Assembly (NCBI GenBank): GCA_900478215.1
Contig: LS483478.1
Span: 1-64,000 of the forward strand
Direction of reading: 5' to 3'
Origin: Salmonella enterica subsp. houtenae serovar Houten
Lineage (GTDB): Bacteria > Pseudomonadota > Gammaproteobacteria > Enterobacterales > Enterobacteriaceae
Length of the DNA: 64,000 bases
The translations under genes and the position numbers were made by a program. The notes below the pieces were generated by a model. That model saw only the letters and a list, made by a program, of their open reading frames with translations. It made no database searches and had not been told where the DNA came from. Of the stretch, positions 50,017-59,392 are shown in pieces. Each line of letters opens with the position of its first letter. Within the stretch, counting starts at the first letter, position 1.

Positions 50017-51333
50017 ATGAACGATAAAAACATCGTTCAGATGCCCGACGGGTATCTGAATAAGACACCTCTGTTCCAGTTTATTTTGTTATCCTGTTTA
50101 TTCCCATTATGGGGATGCGCAGCCGCGTTAAATGATATTCTGATTACGCAATTTAAAAGTGTATTTTCGCTGAGCAACTTTGCTTCGGCATTAGTACAAA
50201 GCGCCTTTTATGGCGGTTATTTTTTAATTGCTATTCCGGCCTCGCTGGTCATTAAAAAAACCAGTTATAAAGTGGCGATACTTATCGGCCTGACGCTGTA
50301 CATTGTTGGCTGTACGCTCTTTTTCCCGGCGTCGCACATGGCGACCTACACCATGTTCCTCGCGGCGATTTTCGCCATTGCGATTGGCCTGAGTTTCCTG
50401 GAAACGGCGGCGAATACCTACAGTTCGATGATCGGGCCAAAAGCCTACGCAACGCTGCGGCTGAATATCAGCCAGACCTTTTATCCAATCGGTGCGGCGG
50501 CAGGAATTTTATTGGGTAAATATCTGGTCTTTTCCGAAGGGGAAAGCCTGGAAAAACAGATGGCCGGCATGAATGCCGAGCAAGTCCACAACTTCAAGGT
50601 ATTGATGCTGGAAAACACTCTGGAACCCTATAAGTACATGATTATGGTTCTGGTGGTGGTGATGATACTGTTCCTGCTGACGCGTTTCCCGACCTGTAAA
50701 GTCGCGCAAACCACGAGTCATAAACGCCCCTCGGCGCTGGATACGCTACGCTATCTCGCCAGCAACGCCCGTTTCCGGCGCGGTATTGTGGCGCAGTTCC
50801 TGTATGTGGGAATGCAAGTGGCGGTCTGGTCGTTCACTATCCGTCTGGCGCTGGAGTTAGGCGATATCAATGAGCGCGATGCCTCTACCTTTATGGTCTA
50901 CAGCTTCGCCTGCTTCTTTATCGGCAAGTTCATCGCCAACATTCTGATGACGCGCTTTAACCCGGAAAAAGTCCTGATTCTTTACTCGGTTATCGGCGCG
51001 CTGTTCCTGGCCTACGTGGCGCTGGCGCCAAGCTTTAGCGCGGTATACGTGGCGGTGCTGGTCAGCGTTCTGTTTGGCCCCTGCTGGGCGACCATTTATG
51101 CCGGAACGCTCGATACCGTCGATAACGAACATACCGAAATGGCGGGGGCGGTCATCGTGATGGCGATTGTCGGCGCGGCGGTGGTTCCCGCGATTCAGGG
51201 CTACGTGGCGGACATGTTCCACTCGCTACAGCTCTCATTCCTGGTTTCCATGCTGTGCTTCGTTTACGTCGGCGTTTACTTCTGGCGCGAAAGCAAAGTA
51301 CGTGGCAACCTGGCTGAAGTCGCCGCGTCCTGA
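50017..51333 (+). CDS. deoP: Deoxyribose MFS permease
   Basis: A 438-residue, 12-helix transporter of the fucose:H+ symporter (FucP) subfamily: QSAFYGGYFLIAIPASLVIKK, GLSFLETAANTY and LNISQTFYPIGAAAGILLG are its typical segments. It lies 30 bp after deoK and 11 bp before deoX, and is the deoxyribose uptake system of the operon by context. Confidence 0.9.
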   Translation: MNDKNIVQMPDGYLNKTPLFQFILLSCLFPLWGCAAALNDILITQFKSVFSLSNFASALVQSAFYGGYFLIAIPASLVIKKTSYKVAILIGLTLYIVGCTLFFPASHMATYTMFLAAIFAIAIGLSFLETAANTYSSMIGPKAYATLRLNISQTFYPIGAAAGILLGKYLVFSEGESLEKQMAGMNAEQVHNFKVLMLENTLEPYKYMIMVLVVVMILFLLTRFPTCKVAQTTSHKRPSALDTLRYLASNARFRRGIVAQFLYVGMQVAVWSFTIRLALELGDINERDASTFMVYSFACFFIGKFIANILMTRFNPEKVLILYSVIGALFLAYVALAPSFSAVYVAVLVSVLFGPCWATIYAGTLDTVDNEHTEMAGAVIVMAIVGAAVVPAIQGYVADMFHSLQLSFLVSMLCFVYVGVYFWRESKVRGNLAEVAAS

Positions 51334-51344
51334 GGAGAGAAACC

Positions 51345-52358
51345 ATGACAACACGTATTACATTATGGCGAGAGCTTTTTAGCGAGCAGCCGCGTATCTT
51401 GCTGGAAAATGGCGATTTTACGGTTACGGCGTTTCGTTACGCCAGCGGCGTGGAAGGACTGAAAATACAAAACAGCCGCGGTCATCTGGTGATCCTGCCC
51501 TGGATGGGGCAGATGATTTGGGACGCACAGTTTGACGGTCATGACCTGACTATGCGCAACATGTTCCGCCAGCCGAAGCCGGCTGCGGAAGTGGTGGCGA
51601 CGTATGGTTGCTTTGCTTTCCATTCCGGACTATTGGCGAATGGCTGCCCGTCGCCGGAAGATACACATCCGCTGCACGGCGAGATGCCCTGCGCTGCCAT
51701 GGACGACGCCTGGCTGGAGTTAGAGGACGACAGTCTGCGCGTGGCCGGTCGCTACGAGTATGTGATGGGGTTCGGTCATCATTATCAGGCGCAACCTGCG
51801 GTGGTAATGCGTAAAGCAAGCGCGCTGTTTGATATTCAGATGGCAGTGACTAACCTGGCTTCGGTCGCCATGCCGCTACAGTACATGTGCCACATGAACT
51901 ATGCCTATGTGCCGAACGCTACGTTCCGCCAGAATATCCCGGATACCGCGCTGAAGCTACGCGAGTCGGTGCCGGCGCATGTCAAACCCACGGCGCAGTG
52001 GCTGGCGTTTAATCAACGACTTTTGCAGGGGGAAGCCTCGCTGGCAACGCTCAACGAGCCTGGCTTTTACGACCCGGAAATCGTGTTCTTCGTCGATGAA
52101 CTGGACAGATATACAGATACCCCGGAATTCTGCATGATCGCCCCGGATGGCACCACGTTCGTGACACGTTTCGCCAGCGCGGAGCTGAATTACGTGACCC
52201 GCTGGATTCTTTATAACGGCGATCAGCGGGTTGCCGCCTTTGCCCTGCCCGCGACCTGTCGGCCTGAAGGTTTTCTCGCGGCGCAGCGAAATGGAACCTT
52301 GCTGCAACTGGAACCGCAGCAAACCCGGACATTTACCGTCACGACAGGCATAGTCTGA
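51345..52358 (+). CDS. deoX: Aldose-1-epimerase-like protein DeoX
   Basis: A 337-residue protein of the galactose-mutarotase-like (DUF4432) beta-sandwich type, with WMGQMIWDAQFDGHDLTMRN and CHMNYAYVPNA segments. Its role in deoxyribose growth is not settled; sugar mutarotation is likely from the fold. It is the last gene of the deoKPX operon and is followed by a strong terminator. ATG 51345 has AGGAGAG 6 bp upstream. Confidence 0.85.
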   Translation: MTTRITLWRELFSEQPRILLENGDFTVTAFRYASGVEGLKIQNSRGHLVILPWMGQMIWDAQFDGHDLTMRNMFRQPKPAAEVVATYGCFAFHSGLLANGCPSPEDTHPLHGEMPCAAMDDAWLELEDDSLRVAGRYEYVMGFGHHYQAQPAVVMRKASALFDIQMAVTNLASVAMPLQYMCHMNYAYVPNATFRQNIPDTALKLRESVPAHVKPTAQWLAFNQRLLQGEASLATLNEPGFYDPEIVFFVDELDRYTDTPEFCMIAPDGTTFVTRFASAELNYVTRWILYNGDQRVAAFALPATCRPEGFLAAQRNGTLLQLEPQQTRTFTVTTGIV

Positions 52359-52380
52359 CCGCTCAAGGCTTGAACAGCCG

Positions 52381-52412
52381 CGCGCTTATCGTTAAGGTAA
52401 GCGCGTTTTTTT
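52381..52412 (+). terminator. deoKPX terminator
   Basis: CGCGCTTA and TAAGCGCG form a perfect 8-bp stem with a 9-nt loop and are followed by seven T residues, 22 bp after deoX and before uhpA. Confidence 0.93.
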
Positions 52413-52431
52413 ATCCATCAGGACAGAACCC

Positions 52432-53022
52432 ATGATCACCGTTGCTCTTATCGACGACCACCTTATCGTCCGCTCCGGCTTTGCCCAGCTACTGGGGCTG
52501 GAACCTGATTTGCAGGTGGTCGCCGAGTTTGGTTCCGGGCGCGACGCGTTGGCAGGCTTACCGGGACGCGGCGTACAGGTGTGTATCTGCGATATCTCAA
52601 TGCCGGATATTTCCGGACTGGAGTTGCTAAGCCAATTGCCAAAGGGGATGGCGACGATCATGCTCTCGGTTCACGATAGTCCGGCACTGGTGGAACAAGC
52701 GTTGAACGCTGGCGCGCGCGGTTTTCTCTCTAAACGCTGTAGTCCGGATGAGCTGATCGCCGCCGTGCATACGGTGGCGACGGGCGGCTGCTATTTGACC
52801 CCCGATATTGCCGTGAAACTGGCGGCGGGCCGGCAAGATCCGCTGACCAAACGCGAGCGTCAGGTGGCGGAAAAACTCGCGCAGGGCATGGCGGTAAAAG
52901 AGATTGCCGCCGAGCTGGGGCTGTCGCCAAAAACGGTGCATGTCCATCGCGCGAATCTGCTGGAAAAATTAGGCGTCAGCAATGACGTTGAACTGGCGCA
53001 TCGCATGTTTGACGGTTGGTAA
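52432..53022 (+). CDS. uhpA: Response regulator UhpA
   Basis: UhpA is a NarL/LuxR-type regulator that activates uhpT when UhpC senses external glucose-6-phosphate. The 196-residue protein has the receiver Asp54 (CDISMPDISG) and a C-terminal LuxR helix-turn-helix (KEIAAELGLSPKTVHVHRANLLEKLGV). Its stop overlaps the uhpB start as TAATG. Confidence 0.97.
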   Translation: MITVALIDDHLIVRSGFAQLLGLEPDLQVVAEFGSGRDALAGLPGRGVQVCICDISMPDISGLELLSQLPKGMATIMLSVHDSPALVEQALNAGARGFLSKRCSPDELIAAVHTVATGGCYLTPDIAVKLAAGRQDPLTKRERQVAEKLAQGMAVKEIAAELGLSPKTVHVHRANLLEKLGVSNDVELAHRMFDGW

Positions 53023-54524
53023 TGAATACCTTTTTTTCCCGTTTAATCACCGTTGTTGCCTGCTTTTTTATCTTCTCCGCCGCGTGGTTCTGCTTGTGGA
53101 GCATCAGCCTGCATCTGGTAGAACGTCCGGAGCTGGCGGCGCTGCTCTTTCCATTCGGTCTGCGCCTGGGGCTGATGCTGCAATGCCCGCGCGGCTATTG
53201 GCCCGTGTTGCTGGGCGCGGAGTGGCTGCTGGTGTACTGGTTGGCGCAGGAAGTCGCGCTGGCCCATCTGCCGCTTTTGATGATCGGGAGTTTGTTGACG
53301 CTACTGCCCGTGGCGCTGACCTCGCGTTACCGCCATCAGCGCGACTGGCGCACGCTATTGCTTCAGGGCGCGGCCCTCACCGCTGCCGCGTTACTGCAAT
53401 CCTTACCCTGGCTGGGGCAGGGGGAAGCGGCGTGGAACGCGTTACTGTTGACCCTCACTGGCGGCCTGACGCTGGCTCCCATCTGCCTGGTCTTCTGGCA
53501 CTATCTCACCAGCACGACCTGGCTACCGCTGGGACCGTCGCTGGTATCGCAGCCGGTAAACTGGCGCGGACGACATCTGATCTGGTATCTGCTGCTGTTT
53601 ATCGTCAGTCTGTGGCTGCAACTGGGTTTACCCGCTGAACTTTCGCGCTTCACGCCGTTCTGCCTGGCATTGCCGATTATCGCGCTCGCCTGGCATTATG
53701 GCTGGCAGGGCGCGCTCATTGCCACGCTGATGAACGCTATTGCGCTGATCGCCAGCCAGACCTGGCACGATCATCCTGTCGATTTATTACTTTCTCTGTT
53801 AGCGCAAAGCCTGACCGGGTTACTGCTTGGCGCGGGCATTCAACGCCTGCGCGAGCTGAATCAGTCGTTGCAAAAGGAACTGGCGCGCAACCACCGGCTG
53901 GCGGAGCGATTACTGGAGACTGAAGAGAGCGTGCGGCGCGATGTCGCGCGTGAACTGCACGATGACATCGGGCAGACCATCACCGCGATTCGTACCCAGG
54001 CGGGCATTGTACAACGGCTGGCGGCGGATAACGGCGGCGTGAAGCAGAGCGGACAGCTTATCGAGCAGCTTTCGCTGGGCGTGTATGACGCCGTGCGCCG
54101 CCTGCTCGGGCGCTTGCGTCCGCGCCAGTTAGACGACTTAACGCTGGCGCAGGCCATCCGCTCATTGCTGCGCGAGATGGAGCTGGAAAGCCGCGGTATC
54201 ATCAGCCATCTCGACTGGCGGATTGACGAAACGGCGCTGAGCGAAAGTCAGCGCGTGACGCTGTTTCGCATCTGCCAGGAAGGGCTGAATAATATCGTAA
54301 AACATGCCAATGCCAGCGCGGTGACGCTACAGGGCTGGCAACAGGACGATCGGTTGATGCTGGTGATTGAGGACGACGGCAGCGGCCTGCCGCCAGGTTC
54401 TCGCCAGCAGGGCTTCGGCCTGACCGGAATGCGCGAACGCGTTACGGCGCTCGGCGGGACGCTAACCATCTCTTGCACCCACGGTACGCGGGTGAGCGTC
54501 TCGTTGCCCCGGCGTTACGTTTAA
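53022..54524 (+). CDS. uhpB: Sensor histidine kinase UhpB
   Basis: UhpB is the membrane sensor kinase that forms a complex with UhpC and phosphorylates UhpA. ATG 53022 gives 500 residues: about eight N-terminal membrane helices, a coiled region, the HisKA_3 phospho-acceptor His313 (RELHDDIGQTI) and an ATPase domain (EDDGSGLP, GFGLTGMRERV). An upstream in-frame GTG would enter uhpA and is rejected. Confidence 0.96.
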   Translation: MNTFFSRLITVVACFFIFSAAWFCLWSISLHLVERPELAALLFPFGLRLGLMLQCPRGYWPVLLGAEWLLVYWLAQEVALAHLPLLMIGSLLTLLPVALTSRYRHQRDWRTLLLQGAALTAAALLQSLPWLGQGEAAWNALLLTLTGGLTLAPICLVFWHYLTSTTWLPLGPSLVSQPVNWRGRHLIWYLLLFIVSLWLQLGLPAELSRFTPFCLALPIIALAWHYGWQGALIATLMNAIALIASQTWHDHPVDLLLSLLAQSLTGLLLGAGIQRLRELNQSLQKELARNHRLAERLLETEESVRRDVARELHDDIGQTITAIRTQAGIVQRLAADNGGVKQSGQLIEQLSLGVYDAVRRLLGRLRPRQLDDLTLAQAIRSLLREMELESRGIISHLDWRIDETALSESQRVTLFRICQEGLNNIVKHANASAVTLQGWQQDDRLMLVIEDDGSGLPPGSRQQGFGLTGMRERVTALGGTLTISCTHGTRVSVSLPRRYV

Positions 54525-54533
54525 GGAAGGATA

Positions 54534-55862
54534 ATGCTTTCGTTTTTAAAAGCCCCGGCTAACGCGCCGCTCATCACCGATAAGCACGAAGTTGATGCTC
54601 GCTACCGCTACTGGCGGCGGCACATCCTGATCACCATTTGGCTGGGGTACGCGCTGTTCTATTTCACCCGTAAAAGTTTTAATGCCGCCGCGCCGGAAAT
54701 CCTGGCTAGCGGCATTCTGACCCGCAGCGATATTGGTCTGCTAGCGACGCTGTTTTACATCACCTACGGGGTGTCGAAATTTGTCTCCGGCATCGTCAGC
54801 GATCGCTCCAACGCCCGTTATTTTATGGGCATCGGGCTTATTGCCACCGGCGTGGTGAATATTTTGTTCGGCTTCTCGACCTCGCTGTGGGCTTTTGCCC
54901 TGCTATGGGCGTTGAACGCCTTTTTCCAGGGCTTTGGATCGCCGGTTTGCGCTCGTCTGCTGACCGCCTGGTACTCACGCACCGAGCGCGGCGGCTGGTG
55001 GGCGTTATGGAACACCGCGCACAATGTCGGCGGGGCGCTGATCCCTCTCGTCATGGCCGCTGTCGCCCTGCATTATGGCTGGCGCGCCGGGATGATGGTG
55101 GCCGGATTGCTTGCCATCGGGGTGGGCATGGTACTCTGCTGGCGGCTGCGCGACCGTCCGCAGGCGATTGGTTTACCGCCGGTAGGCGACTGGCGGCACG
55201 ATGCGCTGGAGGTCGCCCAACAGCAAGAGGGCGCGGGGCTAAGCCGCAAAGAAATCCTCGCTAAATATGTGCTGTTGAATCCCTATATCTGGCTGCTTTC
55301 GCTGTGTTATGTCTTAGTGTACGTGGTGCGCGCGGCGATTAACGACTGGGGCAATCTGTATATGTCCGAGACGCTGGGCGTGGATTTGGTGACGGCCAAC
55401 ACGGCAGTATCGATGTTTGAGTTGGGCGGATTTATCGGCGCGCTGGTGGCGGGCTGGGGCTCGGACAAACTCTTCAACGGTAACCGCGGACCGATGAATT
55501 TGATCTTCGCCGCCGGGATTTTGCTCTCCGTGGGGTCGCTGTGGCTGATGCCGTTCGCCAGCTACGTGATGCAGGCGGCCTGTTTCTTCACCACCGGTTT
55601 CTTTGTCTTCGGCCCGCAGATGCTCATTGGCATGGCGGCGGCGGAGTGTTCGCATAAAGAGGCGGCGGGCGCAGCGACTGGCTTTGTCGGGCTGTTTGCC
55701 TATCTCGGCGCGTCGCTTTCCGGCTGGCCGTTAGCGAAAGTGCTGGAGATCTGGCACTGGACCGGTTTTTTTGCGGTGATCGCCATCGCGGCGGGAATCT
55801 CCGCGCTATTGCTGCTGCCATTTCTGAACGCCCAGGCCCCACGCGAGACCAGCGAAGCGTGA
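54534..55862 (+). CDS. uhpC: Glucose-6-phosphate sensor UhpC
   Basis: UhpC is a transporter-like receptor of the organophosphate:Pi antiporter family that binds external glucose-6-phosphate and signals through UhpB. The 442-residue, 12-helix protein shows YALFYFTRKSFNAAAPEI near the first helix and RAAINDWGNLYMSETLG in the second half. It lies 9 bp after uhpB. Its last codons overlap the CRP site of the uhpT promoter. Confidence 0.96.
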   Translation: MLSFLKAPANAPLITDKHEVDARYRYWRRHILITIWLGYALFYFTRKSFNAAAPEILASGILTRSDIGLLATLFYITYGVSKFVSGIVSDRSNARYFMGIGLIATGVVNILFGFSTSLWAFALLWALNAFFQGFGSPVCARLLTAWYSRTERGGWWALWNTAHNVGGALIPLVMAAVALHYGWRAGMMVAGLLAIGVGMVLCWRLRDRPQAIGLPPVGDWRHDALEVAQQQEGAGLSRKEILAKYVLLNPYIWLLSLCYVLVYVVRAAINDWGNLYMSETLGVDLVTANTAVSMFELGGFIGALVAGWGSDKLFNGNRGPMNLIFAAGILLSVGSLWLMPFASYVMQAACFFTTGFFVFGPQMLIGMAAAECSHKEAAGAATGFVGLFAYLGASLSGWPLAKVLEIWHWTGFFAVIAIAAGISALLLLPFLNAQAPRETSEA

Positions 55863-55962
55863 TGCACCTCACCTTTTTGCGCTGAATGGGGCAAAACTAA
55901 GACATTTTCCCGGTTTTGCCTGGACGCTGTCGCAGGCCACTTTTCCTGTGGATTTTTACAAT
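55858..55962 (+). promoter_or_regulatory. uhpT control region: CRP site, UhpA site and -10
   Basis: CGTGA-TGCACC-TCACC (55858-55873) is a CRP site overlapping the uhpC stop. GGCAAAAC (55890-55897) and GTTTTGCC (55913-55920) form the inverted repeat of the strong UhpA site. TACAAT (55957-55962) is a likely -10 with a start near 55969. The centres then fall at about -103 and -64, the positions known for E. coli uhpT. Confidence 0.85.
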
Positions 55963-56004
55963 GCCTGCCATTCGCAGGTGTAAAAATTAGCTCAGGAGTA
56001 ATCC

Positions 56005-57396
56005 ATGCTGGCCTTCTTAAACCAGGTACGCAAGCCGACCCTGGATCTGCCGCTCGAAGTGCGGCGTAAAATGTGGTTCAAGCCGTTCATGCAGTCCTAT
56101 CTGGTGGTTTTTATCGGCTACCTGACCATGTACCTGATCCGCAAAAACTTTAACATCGCGCAGAACGACATGATCTCGACCTACGGGTTGAGCATGACCG
56201 AGCTGGGGATGATTGGCCTGGGCTTCTCGATCACCTACGGCGTGGGGAAAACGCTGGTTTCCTACTACGCTGACGGTAAAAATACCAAGCAGTTTCTACC
56301 GTTTATGTTGATCCTCTCCGCTATCTGTATGCTCGGCTTCAGCGCCAGCATGGGCGCGGGGTCAACCAGTCTGTTTCTGATGATCGCTTTCTATGCCCTG
56401 AGCGGTTTCTTCCAGAGTACCGGCGGATCGTGCAGCTACTCGACCATCACCAAATGGACGCCGCGTCGTAAGCGCGGCACCTTTCTCGGCTTCTGGAATA
56501 TCTCCCACAACCTCGGCGGCGCGGGCGCGGCAGGCGTGGCGCTGTTCGGCGCCAACTACCTGTTCGACGGTCACGTCATCGGCATGTTTATCTTCCCGTC
56601 GATTATTGCGCTGATTGTTGGTTTTATCGGCCTGCGTTTTGGCAGCGACTCCCCGGAATCCTACGGTCTGGGTAAAGCTGAAGAACTGTTCGGCGAAGAG
56701 ATCAGCGAAGAGGATAAAGAGACCGAAGAAAATGAGATGACCAAGTGGCAGATCTTTGTTGAATACGTGTTGAAAAACAAAGTGATCTGGCTGCTGTGCT
56801 TCTCCAATATCTTCCTGTATGTGGTGCGTATTGGTATCGACCAGTGGTCAACCGTCTACGCCTTCCAGGAACTGAAACTTTCTAAAGAGGTGGCGATTCA
56901 GGGCTTTACCCTATTTGAAGTGGGTGCGCTGGTCGGCACCTTGCTGTGGGGCTGGCTCTCTGACCTGGCGAACGGTCGGCGCGCGCTGGTAGCCTGTGTG
57001 GCGCTGGCATTGATTATCGCCACCCTCGGCGTCTACCAGCACGCCAGCAACCAGTATGTTTATCTGGCCTCGCTATTTGCCCTTGGCTTCCTGGTATTTG
57101 GTCCGCAGTTATTAATTGGTGTGGCGGCCGTCGGTTTCGTCCCGAAAAAAGCCATCGGCGCCGCCGACGGTATCAAGGGCACCTTCGCTTATCTTATCGG
57201 CGATAGTTTTGCCAAGCTGGGTCTGGGCATGATTGCCGACGGTACGCCGATTTTCGGTCTGACCGGCTGGGCGGGTACCTTCGCCGCGCTGGACGCCGCC
57301 GCGATCGGCTGTATCTGCCTGATGGCGATGGTCGCCGTGATGGAAGAGCGCAAAATTCGCCGGGAGAAAAAAATTCAGCAAGTAAATATCGCTTAA
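56005..57396 (+). CDS. uhpT: Hexose-6-phosphate:phosphate antiporter UhpT
   Basis: UhpT exchanges external hexose phosphates for internal phosphate and also admits fosfomycin. The 463-residue, 12-helix protein has the family motifs TMYLIRKNFNIAQNDM near residues 45-60 and RIGIDQWSTVYAFQEL in the second half. ATG 56005 follows CTCAGGAG. Its own regulated promoter lies in the 142-bp gap after uhpC, and a terminator follows. Confidence 0.97.
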   Translation: MLAFLNQVRKPTLDLPLEVRRKMWFKPFMQSYLVVFIGYLTMYLIRKNFNIAQNDMISTYGLSMTELGMIGLGFSITYGVGKTLVSYYADGKNTKQFLPFMLILSAICMLGFSASMGAGSTSLFLMIAFYALSGFFQSTGGSCSYSTITKWTPRRKRGTFLGFWNISHNLGGAGAAGVALFGANYLFDGHVIGMFIFPSIIALIVGFIGLRFGSDSPESYGLGKAEELFGEEISEEDKETEENEMTKWQIFVEYVLKNKVIWLLCFSNIFLYVVRIGIDQWSTVYAFQELKLSKEVAIQGFTLFEVGALVGTLLWGWLSDLANGRRALVACVALALIIATLGVYQHASNQYVYLASLFALGFLVFGPQLLIGVAAVGFVPKKAIGAADGIKGTFAYLIGDSFAKLGLGMIADGTPIFGLTGWAGTFAALDAAAIGCICLMAMVAVMEERKIRREKKIQQVNIA

Positions 57397-57419
57397 ATGT
57401 GTGCATTTGGTAACGTTTT

Positions 57420-57444
57420 GCCCGGCTTAACGCCGGGCTTTTTT
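57420..57444 (+). terminator. uhpT terminator
   Basis: GCCCGGC and GCCGGGC form a perfect 7-bp stem with a 5-nt loop and are followed by six T residues, 24 bp after the uhpT stop. Confidence 0.94.
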
Positions 57445-57556
57445 ATGCTTCGCGCAGGTCAGGTATTCACGTTTTGCGGTTCGATAAATCTGTGGACCGT
57501 CGACAGCCGTAAATTTCCCGTTATGATGGGCATCCTGTTTGGTGACGGATGTGCGC

Positions 57557-58009
57557 ATGATTTGGTTGATTCTGGCCACGTTTGTGGTGGTGTTTATTGT
57601 GGGTTTTCGGGTGCTGACATCGGATACCCGCCGGGCGATTCGCCGCCTGAGCGAACGTCTGAATATTGATGTAGTGCCGATAGAATCGATGATTGATCAG
57701 ATGGGAAAAACGGCGGGCGGTGAATTTTTACAGTATCTGCATCGCCCAGATGAGTCGCATCTGCAAAATGCCGCTCAGGTGTTACTGATGTGGCAAATGG
57801 TGATTGTCGATGGCGGCGATCAGAATTTGCAGCGGTGGCATCGGTTGCTGCAAAAAGCGCGTTTAGCCGCGCCGATCACTGATACACAGGTACGGCTGGC
57901 GCTGGGTTTTTTGCGCGAAATGGAACCCGATATGCAGGAGATCAACGCGTTTCAACTGCGCTATAACGCCTTTTTTCAGCCGGAAGAGGGTGTTCACTGG
58001 CTGCATTGA
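57557..58009 (+). CDS. yicN: DUF1198 membrane protein YicN
   Basis: The ATG at 57557 gives a 150-residue protein starting MIWLILATFVVVFIVGFRVL, a single N-terminal membrane helix, followed by a soluble helical domain (PIESMIDQMGKTAGGEFLQYLHRP, ending EEGVHWLH). It matches E. coli YicN in length and sequence. A GTG start six codons upstream is less likely. Function is unknown. In E. coli the ade region lies between uhpT and yicN; it is not present here. Confidence 0.9.
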   Translation: MIWLILATFVVVFIVGFRVLTSDTRRAIRRLSERLNIDVVPIESMIDQMGKTAGGEFLQYLHRPDESHLQNAAQVLLMWQMVIVDGGDQNLQRWHRLLQKARLAAPITDTQVRLALGFLREMEPDMQEINAFQLRYNAFFQPEEGVHWLH

Positions 58010-58139
58010 TATCACGATGGGTGATACGGAGCAGGAGAAAAATGTCATCGGTAAATAGTTGCTAAAACGTTAATCGGATCACATTTTGTAATGTTAAACT
58101 GCGTGGCTTTTCCACAATAAAACGACGCAGGTAACCACA

Positions 58140-59333
58140 ATGAATGAAAATATCGCAGAAAAAGTCCGCGCTGATGGGGTTGCCAGGCCTAACTGGTCTG
58201 CCGTCTTTGCCGTGGCGTTTTGTGTCGCCTGCCTGATTACCGTTGAGTTTTTGCCCGTTAGTCTGTTGACGCCAATGGCGCAGGATTTGGGCATTTCGGA
58301 AGGCGTTGCCGGGCAATCGGTCACCGTTACGGCGTTTGTCGCGATGTTTTCCAGCCTGTTCATTACCCAGATTATTCAGGCGACCAACAGGCGTTATATC
58401 GTTATTCTGTTCGCCGTTTTGCTGACGATCTCTTGTCTGATGGTCTCCTTTGCCAACAGCTTTACGCTGCTATTGCTGGGCCGCGCCTGTCTTGGGCTGG
58501 CACTGGGCGGATTCTGGGCGATGTCGGCGTCGCTGACCATGCGACTGGTTCCCGCGCGTACCGTGCCGAAAGCGCTGTCGGTGATTTTTGGCGCGGTCTC
58601 CATCGCGTTAGTGATCGCCGCGCCGCTGGGCAGTTTTTTGGGCGGTATTATTGGCTGGCGTAATGTCTTTAACGCCGCTGCGGTGATGGGCGTACTGTGC
58701 GTCATCTGGGTGGTGAAATCACTACCGTCGCTGCCGGGCGAACCTTCTCACCAGAAACAGAATATGTTTAGCCTGTTGCAACGCCCTGGCGTGATGGCCG
58801 GGATGATCGCCATCTTTATGTCTTTTGCCGGGCAGTTCGCTTTCTTTACCTATATTCGCCCGGTCTATATGAATCTGGCGGGTTTTGACGTTGATGGTCT
58901 GACGCTGGTGTTGTTAAGTTTTGGCATTGCCAGCTTCGTTGGCACTTCTTTCTCATCTTATGTCCTGAAACGTTCGGTAAAACTGGCGCTGGCCGGTGCG
59001 CCGCTGGTACTGGCGCTGAGCGCGCTAATACTCATCGTGTGGGGAAGTGACAAAACCGTGGCGGCGGTAATAGCGATTATCTGGGGACTGGCGTTTGCGC
59101 TGGTGCCGGTGGGCTGGTCAACGTGGATCACCCGCTCCCTTGCCGATCAGGCGGAAAAAGCCGGTTCTGTCCAGGTCGCGGTGATTCAACTGGCAAATAC
59201 CTGTGGCGCGGCGGTGGGCGGTTATGCGCTCGACAATTTCGGGCTGCTTTCGCCTCTGGCGCTTTCCGGCAGTCTGATGCTGTTGACGGCGTTAGTCGTG
59301 GCGGCGAAAGTACGTATTACGTCAATTGGCTAA
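58140..59333 (+). CDS. nepI: Purine ribonucleoside efflux protein NepI
   Basis: NepI (formerly YicM) is an MFS drug:H+ antiporter-1 type exporter of inosine and related purine ribonucleosides. The 397-residue protein has 12 helices, the AVAFCVACLITVEFLPVSLLTPMA first helix and GRACLGLALGGFWAMSASL in the helix 4 region. It follows yicN by 130 bp and converges on the GH1 gene across a REP palindrome. Confidence 0.93.
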   Translation: MNENIAEKVRADGVARPNWSAVFAVAFCVACLITVEFLPVSLLTPMAQDLGISEGVAGQSVTVTAFVAMFSSLFITQIIQATNRRYIVILFAVLLTISCLMVSFANSFTLLLLGRACLGLALGGFWAMSASLTMRLVPARTVPKALSVIFGAVSIALVIAAPLGSFLGGIIGWRNVFNAAAVMGVLCVIWVVKSLPSLPGEPSHQKQNMFSLLQRPGVMAGMIAIFMSFAGQFAFFTYIRPVYMNLAGFDVDGLTLVLLSFGIASFVGTSFSSYVLKRSVKLALAGAPLVLALSALILIVWGSDKTVAAVIAIIWGLAFALVPVGWSTWITRSLADQAEKAGSVQVAVIQLANTCGAAVGGYALDNFGLLSPLALSGSLMLLTALVVAAKVRITSIG

Positions 59334-59351
59334 TATTGCTGCCGTTTGTAG

Positions 59352-59380
59352 GCCGGATACGACGTTAGTCGTCATCCGGC
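59352..59380. repeat. REP palindrome between nepI and the GH1 gene
   Basis: GCCGGAT (59352-59358) and ATCCGGC (59374-59380) form the ends of a REP element with an inner GAC/GTC pair. It lies between two converging genes and can act as a shared 3' stabiliser or terminator. Confidence 0.88.
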
Positions 59381-59392
59381 AATAATAAACGC

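Noticed and set aside
58060..58078. PurR-like sequence (AAAACGTTAATC) before nepI
   Set aside because: Only the central ACGTT fits the PurR operator; too weak to call although nepI handles purine nucleosides.
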